Assembly: GCF_022008395.1 (NCBI RefSeq)
Contig: NZ_JAIRBB010000007.1
Location: forward strand, 82,113 to 146,112
Reading direction: 5' to 3'
DNA: 64,000 nucleotides
Source: Aequorivita xiaoshiensis
GTDB lineage: Bacteria > Bacteroidota > Bacteroidia > Flavobacteriales > Flavobacteriaceae
Of this stretch, positions 9,544 to 18,953 are shown in pieces (the stretch's first letter is position 1; every line of letters starts with the position of its first letter). The notes below the pieces were generated by a model. It saw only the letters and a program-made list of their open reading frames with translations. It had not been told where the DNA came from and did no database searches. A program made the position numbers and the translations under genes.

Positions 9544-11994
9544 TTGTTTTTTATAGATGTTATTCTTCCTATTCCTTTAAAACAAACTTTCACCTATAGT
9601 GTAAATAAGGATGAGGCGGCGTTTCTGCAACCGGGTATGCGTGTAGCTATCCCATTTGGAAAGTCAAAAGTTTTTACAGGAATAGTTTATCAAGTTCACG
9701 ATCAAGCTCCGGTAGGTTACGAAACTAAGTCTATAGATCATATTTTAGATGAAAACCCCATAATTACAACTCATCAGTTAAAGCATTGGGAGTGGATTGC
9801 GAAGTATTATATGTGTTCACTAGGGGAAGTTATTAAGGCTGCTTTACCAAGTGCTTTTTTATTGGAAAGTGAAACAATGATTAAGCTTTCTACCGAAATT
9901 AATATAGAGGAAAAATCACTTACAGATGAAGAGTTCTTAGTATTCGAAGCGCTTCAAAATCAAACTTCATTACACATAAATGAGGTGCGCTCTATTCTAG
10001 ATAAGAAAAATGTGGTTTCTGTTATTAATAAATTAATAGATATAAAAGTTGTTGATGTTGAAGAAACCGTTTACGAACAATACACTCCAAAGCTCGTTCG
10101 CTATGTAAAGCTTTCACCTGAATATACTTCTGAAGAGAATTTACGTCAACTTTTAGATTCGATGAGTCGCGCTCCAAAACAACGCGAAGTGCTTATGAAT
10201 CTATTTGTGTTGAGTAGTCAAACAAAAAAGCCGATTACAACTGTAGCACTTCAAAAGAAAAGTAATGCCTCGGCTTCCACTTTAAAATCACTTATCGATA
10301 AAGGAGTTTTAGAAGAATATTTTATTCAAAAAGATAGAGTAGAGTTTTCTGGTGAAGTTACCACAGCTATTAAGGAGTTAAGCGAAGCACAAACAACAGC
10401 TTATCAAGAGATTAAAGCTACTTTTGCTGAAAAGGATGTTGTGTTACTTCACGGAGTTACATCTAGTGGGAAAACTGAAATTTATGTTCGTTTAATAGAA
10501 CAAATGATAGCTACGGGAAAGCAGGTTTTATATATGCTACCTGAAATTGCATTGACTACACAATTAATTACTCGACTTCAAAAATATTTTGGAGAAAAAA
10601 TAGCTGTTTACCATTCAAAATTTTCAGTAAATGAAAGGGTAGAGGTTTGGAATAATATTTTAAATGAAAAGCCAAAAGCACAAGTGGTTATTGGTGCACG
10701 TTCATCATTATTTTTGCCTTTTAAGAATCTAGGATTCATAATAGTAGATGAAGAGCACGAAGCATCATTTAAGCAATACAGTCCTTCACCACGTTATAAT
10801 GCTCGAGACAGCTCTATAGTATTAGCAAAACTACACAAAGCAAAGGTTTTGATGGGGTCTGCAACACCATCTTTAGAAAGCTATTACAATGCTAAAACAG
10901 GGAAATTTGGGTTAGTTACGCTAAAAAAGCGTTTCGGAAACGTACTAATGCCTGAAATTGAATTGGTAGATATAAAGGAGAAAAGCCGAAAAAAGCAAAT
11001 GACGGGGCTTTTCAGTGATAGACTGCTGGAAGAAATGCGTGAAACGTTAGGAAATGGGGAGCAGGTTATTCTTTTTCAAAATAGAAGAGGTTATTCGCCA
11101 GTGGTAGAGTGCACAACTTGTGGTGTTTCGCCTCAATGCCCTAATTGCGATGTAAGTCTTACTTTTCATCAATATAAAAATCAATTGCGTTGCCATTACT
11201 GCGGATACAAAATAGCGATGATGCTAAGTTGCATAGCTTGTGGAAGTGAAACGCTAGACACAAAAGGATTTGGAACCGAACAGGTTGAAAACGAGTTAAA
11301 ACCACTTTTTCCGAATCATAAAATCGCACGGATGGACCAAGATACTACCAGGGGAAAACACGCGTATTCAAAACTTATTGAAGCACTGGAAAACGAAGAA
11401 ATAGATATATTAGTGGGTACTCAAATGCTGGCTAAAGGGTTAGATTTTAGAAATATAGGTTTGGTAGGGGTAATGAATGCAGATAATCTTTTAAACTTCC
11501 CAGATTTTAGAGCTCACGAACGAAGTTTTCAATTACTTCAACAAGTGTCGGGTAGGGCAGGGCGTACACAAAAAAGAGGTAAAGTTTTAATACAAACGTA
11601 TAATCCGTATCATCAAATTTTAAAGCAAGTTAGCGTTAACGATTATGCCGAGATGTATAAGGAGCAATTAGAAGATCGGTACAATTTTAAATATCCTCCA
11701 TACTATAGAACTATAAAAATTGTTTTTAAAGACAAGAATTTCAAAAAAGTTCAAAAAGCTTCTGCTTGGTTTGCTCAAGCACTACAAGTTCCGTTTAAAG
11801 AAAATGTTTTAGGTCCTGAACCTCCACCAATAGGAAGGATTAAGAATATGTATATTATTAATATCCTCATAAAAATTCCTAAGGATCAGTCTTTAAGTAA
11901 GAGTAAGAAATTCATTAATAATGTACAGCGTAGTTTTAATACGATTAAAGATTTTTCAAGTGTACGTATTAATATAGATGTGGATAATTATTGA
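9544..11994 (+). CDS. priA: Primosomal protein N' (replication restart helicase PriA)
   Basis: A 3'-to-5' superfamily 2 helicase that recognises stalled forks and reloads the replisome. The 816 residues include the N-terminal 3'-DNA-binding domain (FFIDVILPIPLKQTFTYSV), Walker A GVTSSGKT at 304-311, Walker B DEEH at 402-405, and eight zinc-binding cysteines between C523 and C566 (CTTCGVSPQCPNC to CIACG). The GRAGRTQKRGKV block is motif VI. The start is TTG at 9544, chosen because homologues begin with M-x-FIDVILP; no in-frame ATG is available upstream. Confidence 0.96.
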   Translation: MFFIDVILPIPLKQTFTYSVNKDEAAFLQPGMRVAIPFGKSKVFTGIVYQVHDQAPVGYETKSIDHILDENPIITTHQLKHWEWIAKYYMCSLGEVIKAALPSAFLLESETMIKLSTEINIEEKSLTDEEFLVFEALQNQTSLHINEVRSILDKKNVVSVINKLIDIKVVDVEETVYEQYTPKLVRYVKLSPEYTSEENLRQLLDSMSRAPKQREVLMNLFVLSSQTKKPITTVALQKKSNASASTLKSLIDKGVLEEYFIQKDRVEFSGEVTTAIKELSEAQTTAYQEIKATFAEKDVVLLHGVTSSGKTEIYVRLIEQMIATGKQVLYMLPEIALTTQLITRLQKYFGEKIAVYHSKFSVNERVEVWNNILNEKPKAQVVIGARSSLFLPFKNLGFIIVDEEHEASFKQYSPSPRYNARDSSIVLAKLHKAKVLMGSATPSLESYYNAKTGKFGLVTLKKRFGNVLMPEIELVDIKEKSRKKQMTGLFSDRLLEEMRETLGNGEQVILFQNRRGYSPVVECTTCGVSPQCPNCDVSLTFHQYKNQLRCHYCGYKIAMMLSCIACGSETLDTKGFGTEQVENELKPLFPNHKIARMDQDTTRGKHAYSKLIEALENEEIDILVGTQMLAKGLDFRNIGLVGVMNADNLLNFPDFRAHERSFQLLQQVSGRAGRTQKRGKVLIQTYNPYHQILKQVSVNDYAEMYKEQLEDRYNFKYPPYYRTIKIVFKDKNFKKVQKASAWFAQALQVPFKENVLGPEPPPIGRIKNMYIINILIKIPKDQSLSKSKKFINNVQRSFNTIKDFSSVRINIDVDNY

Positions 11995-12087
11995 AATTTA
12001 GAATATGTTGAGTATATAAAAACTTTAGTAAAGAGTATCAACTTGAAGATTTTTGGGGCATTTCTTTAAATTCTATTTAAAAATAGG

Positions 12088-12118
12088 TTTGATTAAACCA
12101 AATAATGTATTACTTTTG
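12088..12118 (+). promoter_or_regulatory. Consensus Bacteroidota promoter of the rpsF operon
   Basis: TTTG at 12088-12091, a 19-nt spacer, then TACTTTTG at 12111-12118: an exact match to TTTG-N19-TAnnTTTG. Transcription should start near 12125, giving a leader of about 50 nt before the rpsF ATG at 12174. Confidence 0.85.
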
Positions 12119-12173
12119 CACCCTCTTTGGCAGGAAGTCAAGGAGTTTTAATAATAATTTTAATAGATTTTTT

Positions 12174-12512
12174 ATGAATCATTACGAAACTGTTTTCATC
12201 TTAAATCCCGTTTTATCTGAAGATCAGATAAAGGAGACAGTAAAGAAATACGAAGATTTTCTTGTTTCTAAAGGTGCTAAGATGATATCCAAGGAAAATT
12301 GGGGCTTGAAGAAACTTGCTTACCCAATTCAAAAGAAAAAAAGTGGGTTTTACCACCTGTTTGAGTACACTGTAGAAGGTGATACTGTAAACGAATTAGA
12401 AACTGAATTCAAAAGGGATGAGCGTTTTATGCGTTACCTTACTGTAAGCCTTGATAAGCATGCAATTGCTTGGGCAGAGAAGAGAAGAAATCGCAATAAA
12501 AAATCAGCTTAA
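12174..12512 (+). CDS. rpsF: 30S ribosomal protein bS6
   Basis: A 112-residue ribosomal protein that pairs with bS18 on the 30S platform. It begins MNHYETVFILNPVLSEDQIK, the usual bS6 start, and holds GAKMISKENWGLKKLAYPIQ and the FKRDERFMRYLTV strand. A longer reading frame starts at 12105, but that ATG lies inside the promoter -7 region (12111-12118), upstream of the predicted transcript start, so 12174 is the correct start. First gene of rpsF-rpsR-rplI, with 3 nt to rpsR. Confidence 0.96.
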   Translation: MNHYETVFILNPVLSEDQIKETVKKYEDFLVSKGAKMISKENWGLKKLAYPIQKKKSGFYHLFEYTVEGDTVNELETEFKRDERFMRYLTVSLDKHAIAWAEKRRNRNKKSA

Positions 12513-12515
12513 ATT

Positions 12516-12812
12516 ATGGCAACATTACAACAACAAGCAAAAGGAAAAAAAGACGGAGAGATCAGATATCTTACTCCGCTTAATATAGAAACAAACAAGA
12601 CTAAGAAGTATTGTATGTTTAAAAGGTCAGGTATTAAATACGTTGACTATAAAGATGCAGATTTCTTATTAAGATTTGTAAACGAACAAGGTAAAATTTT
12701 ACCAAGGAGACTTACTGGAACTTCATTGAAGTACCAAAGAAAAGTTGCAGTTGCAGTTAAAAGAGCACGCCACTTGGCACTTATGCCATATGTAACCGAT
12801 CTATTAAAATAA
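12516..12812 (+). CDS. rpsR: 30S ribosomal protein bS18
   Basis: 98 residues, with the family core [20 protein letters not shown], then [37 protein letters not shown] and [14 protein letters not shown]. bS18 binds with bS6 to the platform of the small subunit. The N terminus ([17 protein letters not shown]) is the longer form common in Bacteroidota. It is 3 nt after rpsF and 16 nt before rplI, inside one transcript. Confidence 0.97.
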   Translation: MATLQQQAKGKKDGEIRYLTPLNIETNKTKKYCMFKRSGIKYVDYKDADFLLRFVNEQGKILPRRLTGTSLKYQRKVAVAVKRARHLALMPYVTDLLK

Positions 12813-12828
12813 AAAACCAGAACCTATT

Positions 12829-13281
12829 ATGGAACTTATATTAAAGAATGACGTAGAAAATCTGGGTTTTGCAGATGATATTGTAACTGTTAAGAACGGC
12901 TACGGAAGAAACTACTTGATACCTCAAGGACATGCAGTACTTGCTACTCCTTCAGCTAAAAAAGTACTTGCTGAAACTTTAAAGCAACGCGCTTTTAAAG
13001 AACAGAAAATAGTTGATGAAGCAAAAACACAGGCTGAGAAATTAAACGGACTTGAAATTAAAATCTCTGCCAAAACTGGTGAAGGTGATAAATTATTCGG
13101 TTCAGTAAACAACGCTGATCTTGCAGAAGCACTTGAAAAAGAAGGTGTATCTATCGAGAAGAAATTCATCATGATTGCCGGTGGAGCTATTAAGCGTACA
13201 GGACCTTACGAAGCAACTATCCGTTTCCACAGAGATGTGATTAGCAACTTCGCTTTTGAAGTTGTTGCGGAAGCAAAATAA
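12829..13281 (+). CDS. rplI: 50S ribosomal protein bL9
   Basis: 150 residues, the usual bL9 length. The N-terminal rRNA-binding domain reads MELILKNDVENLGFADDIVT then VKNGYGRNYLIPQGHAV, the linker helix follows (KKVLAETLKQRAFKEQKIVD), and the C-terminal domain includes GEGDKLFGSVNNADLAEAL and IKRTGPYEATIRFH. Last gene of the rpsF operon; a terminator follows 18 nt later. Confidence 0.97.
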   Translation: MELILKNDVENLGFADDIVTVKNGYGRNYLIPQGHAVLATPSAKKVLAETLKQRAFKEQKIVDEAKTQAEKLNGLEIKISAKTGEGDKLFGSVNNADLAEALEKEGVSIEKKFIMIAGGAIKRTGPYEATIRFHRDVISNFAFEVVAEAK

Positions 13282-13299
13282 TTTATTCAATTGAATATA

Positions 13300-13332
13300 A
13301 AAAAGCCTTTCTCAGTTTGAGGAAGGCTTTTT
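13300..13332 (+). terminator. Terminator of the rpsF-rpsR-rplI operon
   Basis: Stem of about 14 bp (aaaaagccttt-ctc paired with gag-gaaggcttttt) around loop agttt, ending in a T run. Confidence 0.9.
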
Positions 13333-13377
13333 ATTTGGAAATAGGTTTTCAATTACCATAGATAACAGATACCAAAA

Positions 13378-13851
13378 ATGAAATACGCCAGATTAACAAA
13401 AGAACAATTTGAAGAATTACACCAGGAGTTTATTAACTTTCTTGCTACTCAGTCGATTACTGCAGACGAATGGGCTAAGTTAAAAGTTGAAAAACCTGAA
13501 GTAGCTGAAGAAGAGTTAGATGTTTTTAGCGACTTAATTTGGGAAGGTGTGCTTAATAAAGTTAAATATCTAGAGCACATTTCGCCTAAGCAATTAATGC
13601 TTTTTCATATTACCGATGCTTTTATGGAGCTGGTCGCAATAAAAATTGATAAGGAAGAGGTTGATATTACAACCGAATACGGCTACAAATGGCTTCAGCA
13701 AAATTTACACGACGATGCTGTAAGCTTGTATACTTCTACTAAAGCAATTAAAGAAGATAGAAATAAAGATATTTTTATTCTAATTCAACAAGGGGCTGTT
13801 ATTACAAAAGGTGAACTTTATACTTATTTTAGCGACTTATTGAAAGAATAA
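13378..13851 (+). CDS. DUF6495 family protein
   Basis: A 157-residue cytoplasmic-looking protein with no signal peptide or membrane segment, rich in acidic and aromatic residues (FINFLATQSITADEWAKLK, DVFSDLIWEGVLNKVKYLEH). The combination and its place directly after rplI match the flavobacterial family DUF6495, for which no function is known to me. It sits between the rplI terminator and an inverted repeat at 13863-13908 that it shares as terminator with the convergent permease gene, so it is monocistronic. Confidence 0.75.
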   Translation: MKYARLTKEQFEELHQEFINFLATQSITADEWAKLKVEKPEVAEEELDVFSDLIWEGVLNKVKYLEHISPKQLMLFHITDAFMELVAIKIDKEEVDITTEYGYKWLQQNLHDDAVSLYTSTKAIKEDRNKDIFILIQQGAVITKGELYTYFSDLLKE

Positions 13852-13862
13852 TATTCAAATTT

Positions 13863-13908
13863 AAAAGCTCCAAATTTCAGAAGTTTGATTTTGAGATTTG
13901 GAGCTTTT
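13863..13908. terminator. Bidirectional terminator between the DUF6495 and permease genes
   Basis: A perfect 13-bp inverted repeat: aaaagctccaaat at 13863-13875 and atttggagctttt at 13896-13908. A runs on one side and T runs on the other suit termination from both strands. Confidence 0.8.
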
Positions 13909-13926
13909 CTTATTTTAGGGTTTTAC

Positions 13927-15168
13927 TTATTCATATCTTAAACTCTCAATAGGATCTAAACGTGCAGCTTTTGAAGCAGGGTAGGAGCCTGCAATAACAG
14001 CTACTATAAAGGTTATTATTGTAGCCCAAATCATTGCAGTCCAAGGTAAGGTAAAATCAAAATCGAAAGCCTTTGCAAAGCCATATCCGGTTAGGATTCC
14101 GAGAATAATCCCGAGAATACTTCCAAACTGACCAATTACTATAGTCTCCATAAAGAACTGAGTAGAAATTGTTGATCGTTTGGCTCCTAATGCCTTACGG
14201 ACACCAATTTCCCGAGTACGCTCAGTTACAGATACGAGCATAATATTCATCAGAGCTATTGACGACCCCAATATTGTGATGATACTTATTATCCATGCGG
14301 CAATTTCTAAATACCCCGTCATGGTTGCAATCCTATTTATTAAATCGTCACTGCGCTCAAGACCGAAGTTGTTTTCTTCCACTGGACTAAGTCCGCGTAT
14401 GTTTCTGAAAGTAATTATTGCTTCATCTTGAGCTGCTTCCATATACTGTTTGTCGCCAACCATTACACTAATATTGTAATTAATGTTAGGCTGAGTGTAC
14501 ATACTCCGAGCAACTTGAACGGGTATCAAAACCCTTAAATCTTGATTATTACCAAATGTAGAGCCTTTAGATTCTAATAAGCCTATAACTTTAAACTTAA
14601 CTCCACGTATGCTAATTGTTTTATTAATAGGGTTTTCATTCTTAAAAAGACTTTTCATAAAATCGGAACCTATGATACACACCTTATTGTTGTTTTCAAC
14701 ATCAAAAAATGTAAAATTTCTTCCTTTTTCTATTTCTGTACCTGAGGTTTCAAGATAGTTTTCGTTAATGCCATAAACTCTTACTTCTGGATCTGTCTTT
14801 TCTGAGCCAAATTTTACCTCGGCGCCGGCGGTACCTAAAAATGAAAGCGAAGTTTTTGTATGTGGGAATTCATATTTATTTAAAAATTCACGAACGTTGT
14901 TGTAGCTAATTATAGGATTTACCTTTTCGCGTTCGCCGCTTCTATTGCTTTGTACTTCAAATTCGTATCGTTGAATATTGAAAGTATTGGCACCCATAGA
15001 GGCAAAATTGCCAGATATGGTGTTTTCCAATGCCTTTACGGCGCTTAAAATGCCTACAAGGGCCCAAATACCAATACCGATAATTACGATAGTTAATATT
15101 GTTCTAAGCAGCTGACCTTTAATAGAGCCAAGTGCAATTCGAACATTTTCCCAAAAGAGTGAAAACAT
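13927..15168 (-). CDS. ABC transporter permease (MacB/FtsX type)
   Basis: A 413-residue inner-membrane protein with the MacB topology: one helix near residues 18-40 (LRTILTIVIIGIGIWALVGI), a large periplasmic MacB core domain (about 45-285), then three helices near 290-400. The C-terminal motif TERTREIGVRKALGAKRSTI is the FtsX-family coupling loop, and the protein ends with the typical SYPASKAARLDPIESLRYE. Family members are mechanotransmission permeases that export lipoproteins, peptides or drugs with an ATPase and often a TolC-like channel. No ATPase gene is adjacent, so its partner is elsewhere. Confidence 0.92.
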   Translation of the reverse strand: MFSLFWENVRIALGSIKGQLLRTILTIVIIGIGIWALVGILSAVKALENTISGNFASMGANTFNIQRYEFEVQSNRSGEREKVNPIISYNNVREFLNKYEFPHTKTSLSFLGTAGAEVKFGSEKTDPEVRVYGINENYLETSGTEIEKGRNFTFFDVENNNKVCIIGSDFMKSLFKNENPINKTISIRGVKFKVIGLLESKGSTFGNNQDLRVLIPVQVARSMYTQPNINYNISVMVGDKQYMEAAQDEAIITFRNIRGLSPVEENNFGLERSDDLINRIATMTGYLEIAAWIISIITILGSSIALMNIMLVSVTERTREIGVRKALGAKRSTISTQFFMETIVIGQFGSILGIILGILTGYGFAKAFDFDFTLPWTAMIWATIITFIVAVIAGSYPASKAARLDPIESLRYE

Positions 15169-15243
15169 ATTTTTAGTTTGAGTTTCTCATTAGACGGCAA
15201 AAGTTGGATAAAGTTACTATTATTTAAGATATTTGCTTCTTTA

Positions 15244-15278
15244 AGTTATGAGTTATGAGTTATGAGGTATGAGTTATA
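15244..15278. repeat. Heptanucleotide repeat (unit agttatg, 5 copies)
   Basis: agttatg three times exactly, then aggtatg and agttata. It lies in the gap between the divergent permease and hisS genes, where promoters for both must also lie. Confidence 0.85.
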
Positions 15279-15351
15279 AGTTTGGTTGTTTGTTTAAAAT
15301 TCTCACCATCTTTCTCTTTATTCTTTTATCTCTTTTCTCTTCTCTTTTTTT

Positions 15352-15372
15352 AAAATCTAAAATCTATAATCT
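15352..15372. repeat. Heptanucleotide repeat (unit aaaatct, 3 copies) next to the hisS start
   Basis: aaaatct, aaaatct, ataatct, ending 3 nt before the hisS TTG start codon, exactly where a ribosome binding site would be expected. Confidence 0.65.
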
Positions 15373-15375
15373 ATT

Positions 15376-16743
15376 TTGAAACCGTCTATTCCAAAAGGTA
15401 CTCGCGATTTTACTCCTGAAGAAGTATCTAAACGTAACTATATTACTAATACTATAAAAGAAATATTTTCTCTTTATGGTTTTCAGCCTATTGAAACCCC
15501 ATCATTTGAAAACAGTGATACCTTAATGGGGAAATATGGTGAAGAAGGAGATCGTTTAATTTTCAAAATTCTTAATAGTGGAGATTACCTTTCAAAAGTA
15601 GACGATGCGCTTTATTCTGAAAAAAATAGCATTAAAATGACGGCTAAGATTTCTGAAAAAGCCTTGCGTTATGATCTTACAGTTCCATTTGCTCGCTATG
15701 TTGTTCAACATCAAAACGAAATTACTTTTCCTTTTAAACGTTACCAAATTCAACCTGTATGGCGTGCAGATAGGCCTCAAAAAGGACGGTTTCGCGAATT
15801 TTATCAGTGCGATGCAGATGTTGTAGGTTCAAAATCGCTTTGGCAAGAAGTGGAGTTTGTACAGCTCTATGATGCTGTTTACACCAAACTTGGACTAAAA
15901 GGAGTAAATATTAAAATAAACAATCGTAAGGTTTTAAGCGGTATAGCAGAAACTATTGGTGCAGAAGATAAACTGATAGATTTCACTGTGGCTTTAGATA
16001 AACTTGACAAAATAGGGGAGGAAGGCGTAAAAAAAGAAATGCGTGAAAAAGGAATTTCTGAAGAAGCCTTAAACAAATTGCAACCCTTATTTTCTTTCTC
16101 AGGAAACAATGATGAAAATTTAACATCCCTAAGCGTAATGCTGTCTGAATCTGAAACAGGAATGCAAGGAGTGGAAGAGTTACAGTTTATCACAAGAAAT
16201 ATTGAAACGCTCGGTTTAAAGTCTGCTTCATTACAGATAGATGTAACCTTAGCGCGTGGTTTAAACTATTACACAGGTGCTATCTTAGAAGTAGCAGCTC
16301 CCAAAGAAGTGAAAATGGGAAGTATAGGCGGTGGCGGAAGATACGATGATCTTACCGGGATATTTGGCTTAAAAGACATGAGTGGGATGGGAATTTCTTT
16401 TGGTTTGGATAGAACTTATCTTGTGCTTGAAGAGTTAAATCTTTTTCCAGAAACCATTTCTGAAAATAGTAGAGCGCTTTTCCTAAACTTTGGTGAAAAA
16501 GAAGCGTTGTATGCCATGAAAACAATTTCAAAATTGCGTAGTGCTAATCTAAAAGCTGAGTTATACCCAGATTCGGCAAAAATGGGAAAACAGATGGGGT
16601 ACGCCGATAAGCGCAATATCCCATTTACAATCTTAGCAGGTGAAAAGGAAATGGAAGCTGAAGCCTTTACCCTTAAAAACATGAAAACAGGAGAACAAAC
16701 TATGATGAATTATTCGGAACTAGAAAGTTTTTTAGCAGAATAG
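15376..16743 (+). CDS. hisS: Histidine--tRNA ligase
   Basis: Class II aminoacyl-tRNA synthetase, 455 residues. It begins [15 protein letters not shown], the conserved HisS start; motif 2 is seen in [20 protein letters not shown]; histidine-specific loops are [16 protein letters not shown] and [14 protein letters not shown]; motif 3 is [18 protein letters not shown]. The C-terminal anticodon-binding domain ends at the stop. The start codon is TTG (15376). Its upstream region is made largely of 7-bp repeats (15244-15278, 15352-15372), which is unusual for an essential gene. A terminator follows at 16774. Confidence 0.96.
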   Translation: MKPSIPKGTRDFTPEEVSKRNYITNTIKEIFSLYGFQPIETPSFENSDTLMGKYGEEGDRLIFKILNSGDYLSKVDDALYSEKNSIKMTAKISEKALRYDLTVPFARYVVQHQNEITFPFKRYQIQPVWRADRPQKGRFREFYQCDADVVGSKSLWQEVEFVQLYDAVYTKLGLKGVNIKINNRKVLSGIAETIGAEDKLIDFTVALDKLDKIGEEGVKKEMREKGISEEALNKLQPLFSFSGNNDENLTSLSVMLSESETGMQGVEELQFITRNIETLGLKSASLQIDVTLARGLNYYTGAILEVAAPKEVKMGSIGGGGRYDDLTGIFGLKDMSGMGISFGLDRTYLVLEELNLFPETISENSRALFLNFGEKEALYAMKTISKLRSANLKAELYPDSAKMGKQMGYADKRNIPFTILAGEKEMEAEAFTLKNMKTGEQTMMNYSELESFLAE

Positions 16744-16773
16744 ATTAATACTACTTTACGTAGGTATATCAAC

Positions 16774-16806
16774 AATCCCACTGAAATTTTATTCAGCGGG
16801 ATTTTT
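16774..16806 (+). terminator. Terminator of hisS
   Basis: 12-bp stem aatcccactgaa / ttcagcgggatt with one A-C mismatch, loop attta, then a T run to 16806. Confidence 0.85.
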
Positions 16807-17046
16807 GGTTTTTATAAATATTATAATTCATGGTGCCGAAGATTAGTTCTAATACTTATTAGCAAAACTCACTGATAGCTATCTAATCTATATCCCATAA
16901 CGCATACTTTTGCTGGTAAAAATTCTTAGAATTATTTTCCAAATGTTTGAATGTTATTTAAAGTTTTAGATAGTGGAATTTCTATGATGTCATGCTAATT
17001 TAAAAAACATGTTGTAACTTATAACAGAATCAATTAAAGCTGTTTT
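16807..17046. other. Intergenic region, hisS to flavodoxin-like gene
   Basis: About 240 nt without a convincing reading frame. The only signal I see is TACTTTTG at 16905-16912, a good -7 box by sequence but without a TTG at the expected distance; it would give a leader of about 130 nt for the next gene. Confidence 0.3.
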
Positions 17047-17781
17047 ATGAAATCTCCAGACTTTACCAATTTGAGTGCGATTTATGTAAATTGTACACTA
17101 AAAAAAACTCCAGAACCTAGTCATACTGATTCATTAATAAATGTTTCAAAACAAATAATGACAAAGGAAAAGGTTAAAATAGATGAAATAAGATTGGTAG
17201 ATTTTGAAGTTGCCTCTGGGGTGTATCCTGATATGACGGAACATAATTGGGATAAAGATGACTGGCCAATGTTGTTTAAAAGAATCATTAATGCAGATAT
17301 TCTTATCGTAGGTACACCAATATGGCTGGGAGAAAAATCTTCAATAGCACAAAAACTTATTGAAAGACTTTACGCTATGAGTGGTCAAACCAATGATAAA
17401 GGTCAATACTTGTTTTATGGAAAGGTTGGTGGGTGTGTAGTTACAGGCAATGAAGATGGTATAAAACATTGTGCAATGGGAATACTGTATTCACTCCAAC
17501 ATATAGGGTATTCTATACCTCCGCAAGCCGACTGTGGATGGATAGGAGAGGTAGGTCCCGGGCCTAGTTATGGAGATACCGAATGGCAGGGTAAAAAACT
17601 GAAGCAACCCGTGGGTTTTGAAAACGATTTTACCAATAGGAATACTACTTTTATGACTTATAATCTACTTCACCTAGCTTCAATGTTAAAATCGAATAAT
17701 GGTTACTCTAACTATGGAAATTCTAGAAATGATTGGGATGATGGGGTACGTTGGGAGTTTAAGAACCCTGAATATCGCTAG
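17047..17781 (+). CDS. Flavodoxin-like NAD(P)H-dependent oxidoreductase
   Basis: A 244-residue protein of the flavodoxin/NADPH-dependent FMN-reductase fold. SAIYVNCTLKKTPEPSHTDS near residues 10-29 forms the FMN phosphate loop region, ADILIVGTPIWLGEKSS near 85-105 is the second flavin-contact loop, and GGCVVTGNEDGIKHC near 127-141 is the third, as in the family. The C-terminal tail (SNNGYSNYGNSRNDWDDG) is an extension not needed for the fold. Substrate is unknown; likely a soluble reductase. It is monocistronic between the hisS terminator and the convergent SRAP gene. Confidence 0.8.
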   Translation: MKSPDFTNLSAIYVNCTLKKTPEPSHTDSLINVSKQIMTKEKVKIDEIRLVDFEVASGVYPDMTEHNWDKDDWPMLFKRIINADILIVGTPIWLGEKSSIAQKLIERLYAMSGQTNDKGQYLFYGKVGGCVVTGNEDGIKHCAMGILYSLQHIGYSIPPQADCGWIGEVGPGPSYGDTEWQGKKLKQPVGFENDFTNRNTTFMTYNLLHLASMLKSNNGYSNYGNSRNDWDDGVRWEFKNPEYR

Positions 17782-17801
17782 TATTAGAAAAGAATATTTT
17801 T

Positions 17802-18530
17802 TTAAAACAATAGATTTGGGGGCGGAACCTCCTCAATAATATAGGGTTTATTTGTGTTTAAATTCCGTTTATAAAGATCTGTGCTTACAGGATGAGCCTT
17901 AAATTCCTTTGATGTAAAGCCGTTTTTAATTAATTCTAATACATTTCCTTCACTTAAATCAGGATTAAACCATTCGCTGTACAATCCTTCATCAAGTACA
18001 AAAGGTTGTCTTTTTTTGATATTGTGAACCTCAGTAAAGAAAGAATTCGCTTCCATAGTAAGTATGGAGCAGGTAAATTGATTTGTTTCATTATTTACTT
18101 CAGAATAAATCCCACCAAATACAAACAAATCACGGTTATCTTTATATTTATCGGTTGGGATATAACAGAAGTAAGGAATAGAGTTTCCTGCAGTTTTATG
18201 CGGCTCAAAAAAACCATCGGCTATAATTAGGCAGCGGTTCTCGAAAGCAGCTTCTTTGGATACCCCTTGAAATAGGGTTTCAGACTTTATATTTAAGGTG
18301 TTGTATTTTTTTCTAAACGCTGTGATATCTCTTATTCCCCAACTAGGTACATATCCCCATTCAGCCGGATAAATAGTGTTAGGTTCATTCATTTTAACAA
18401 TTTGAAGATTGGGATTAGTAAACCCAGAGCGATGGTAGTAAATCTCGTATTGTTCGGGATTAGCAAAGTCTTTTTTAAAGTTTTCTTTTACTTCCTTTTT
18501 CTTTTTTGTGAGGGCGGTTTCGTAGCACAT
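17802..18530 (-). CDS. SOS response-associated peptidase (SRAP; YedK/HMCES family)
   Basis: Forms a stable thiazolidine DNA-protein crosslink with abasic sites in single-stranded DNA, shielding them during replication. All catalytic positions are visible: C2 (exposed after Met removal, MCYE), N80 in LNIKSET, E109 in DGFFEPHK and H169 in VHNIKKRQPFVL; these correspond to C2, N75, E105 and H160 of E. coli YedK. At 242 residues it is slightly longer than average. It is convergent with the flavodoxin-like gene, 20 nt apart. No LexA-type box is recognised upstream. Confidence 0.93.
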   Translation of the reverse strand: MCYETALTKKKKEVKENFKKDFANPEQYEIYYHRSGFTNPNLQIVKMNEPNTIYPAEWGYVPSWGIRDITAFRKKYNTLNIKSETLFQGVSKEAAFENRCLIIADGFFEPHKTAGNSIPYFCYIPTDKYKDNRDLFVFGGIYSEVNNETNQFTCSILTMEANSFFTEVHNIKKRQPFVLDEGLYSEWFNPDLSEGNVLELIKNGFTSKEFKAHPVSTDLYKRNLNTNKPYIIEEVPPPNLLF

Positions 18531-18631
18531 TATAGATAGGTGTGATTTTAAGAATTATCATTTAGAATAGTTTGTTCCAAATCGTATCCAATTCTGTGCT
18601 CTAAGGTACTAAATCCAAAAGTCGATTTCAT

Positions 18632-18663
18632 AAAAAAACGGTTAGAAATAAATCTAACCGTTT
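18632..18663 (-). terminator. Terminator of the tRNA-Met gene
   Basis: An 11-bp stem (aaacggttaga at 18636-18646, tctaaccgttt at 18653-18663) followed, in the minus direction, by a run of Ts (18638-18632). It lies 22 nt past the tRNA 3' end. Confidence 0.75.
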
Positions 18664-18684
18664 AAATTTGAGTATTAACCTCTG

Positions 18685-18758
18685 TAGCGAGATCGGGACT
18701 TGAACCCGAGGCCTCCGGGTTATGAATCCGACGCTCTAACCAGCTGAGCTACCTCGCC
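18685..18758 (-). tRNA. tRNA-Met (anticodon CAT)
   Basis: Read on the minus strand, GGCGAGG starts the acceptor stem at 18758, followed by the D arm (GCTCAGCTGGTTAGAGC), an anticodon loop TTCATAA with anticodon CAT, and the T arm TCGGG-TTCAAGT-CCCGA. The 3' acceptor strand is TCTCGCT plus discriminator A, so the first pair is G-T. The 5' G pairing argues for elongator rather than initiator methionine tRNA; a CAT anticodon could also be the tRNA-Ile2 precursor modified by TilS. CCA is not encoded. Confidence 0.93.
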
Positions 18759-18953
18759 ATTTTAGATTTTAATCTAAATTTGCTACAGCCAAAAGGCCTA
18801 AGCGGCTGCAAAGATAGTAACAAAATAAACTGACGCAAATTTTATCTCAAATTTATTTCATTTTTTTTATAACTTAATCTTATAAATTTTTTAAACGAAT
18901 ATTTCGGGATTATAATTAATATATATATATTGGGCAGCAACAAATATAGTGCT

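Noticed and set aside
12105..12173. Upstream extension of rpsF
   Set aside because: It covers the promoter -7 box, and the bS6 family starts at MNHYETVF.
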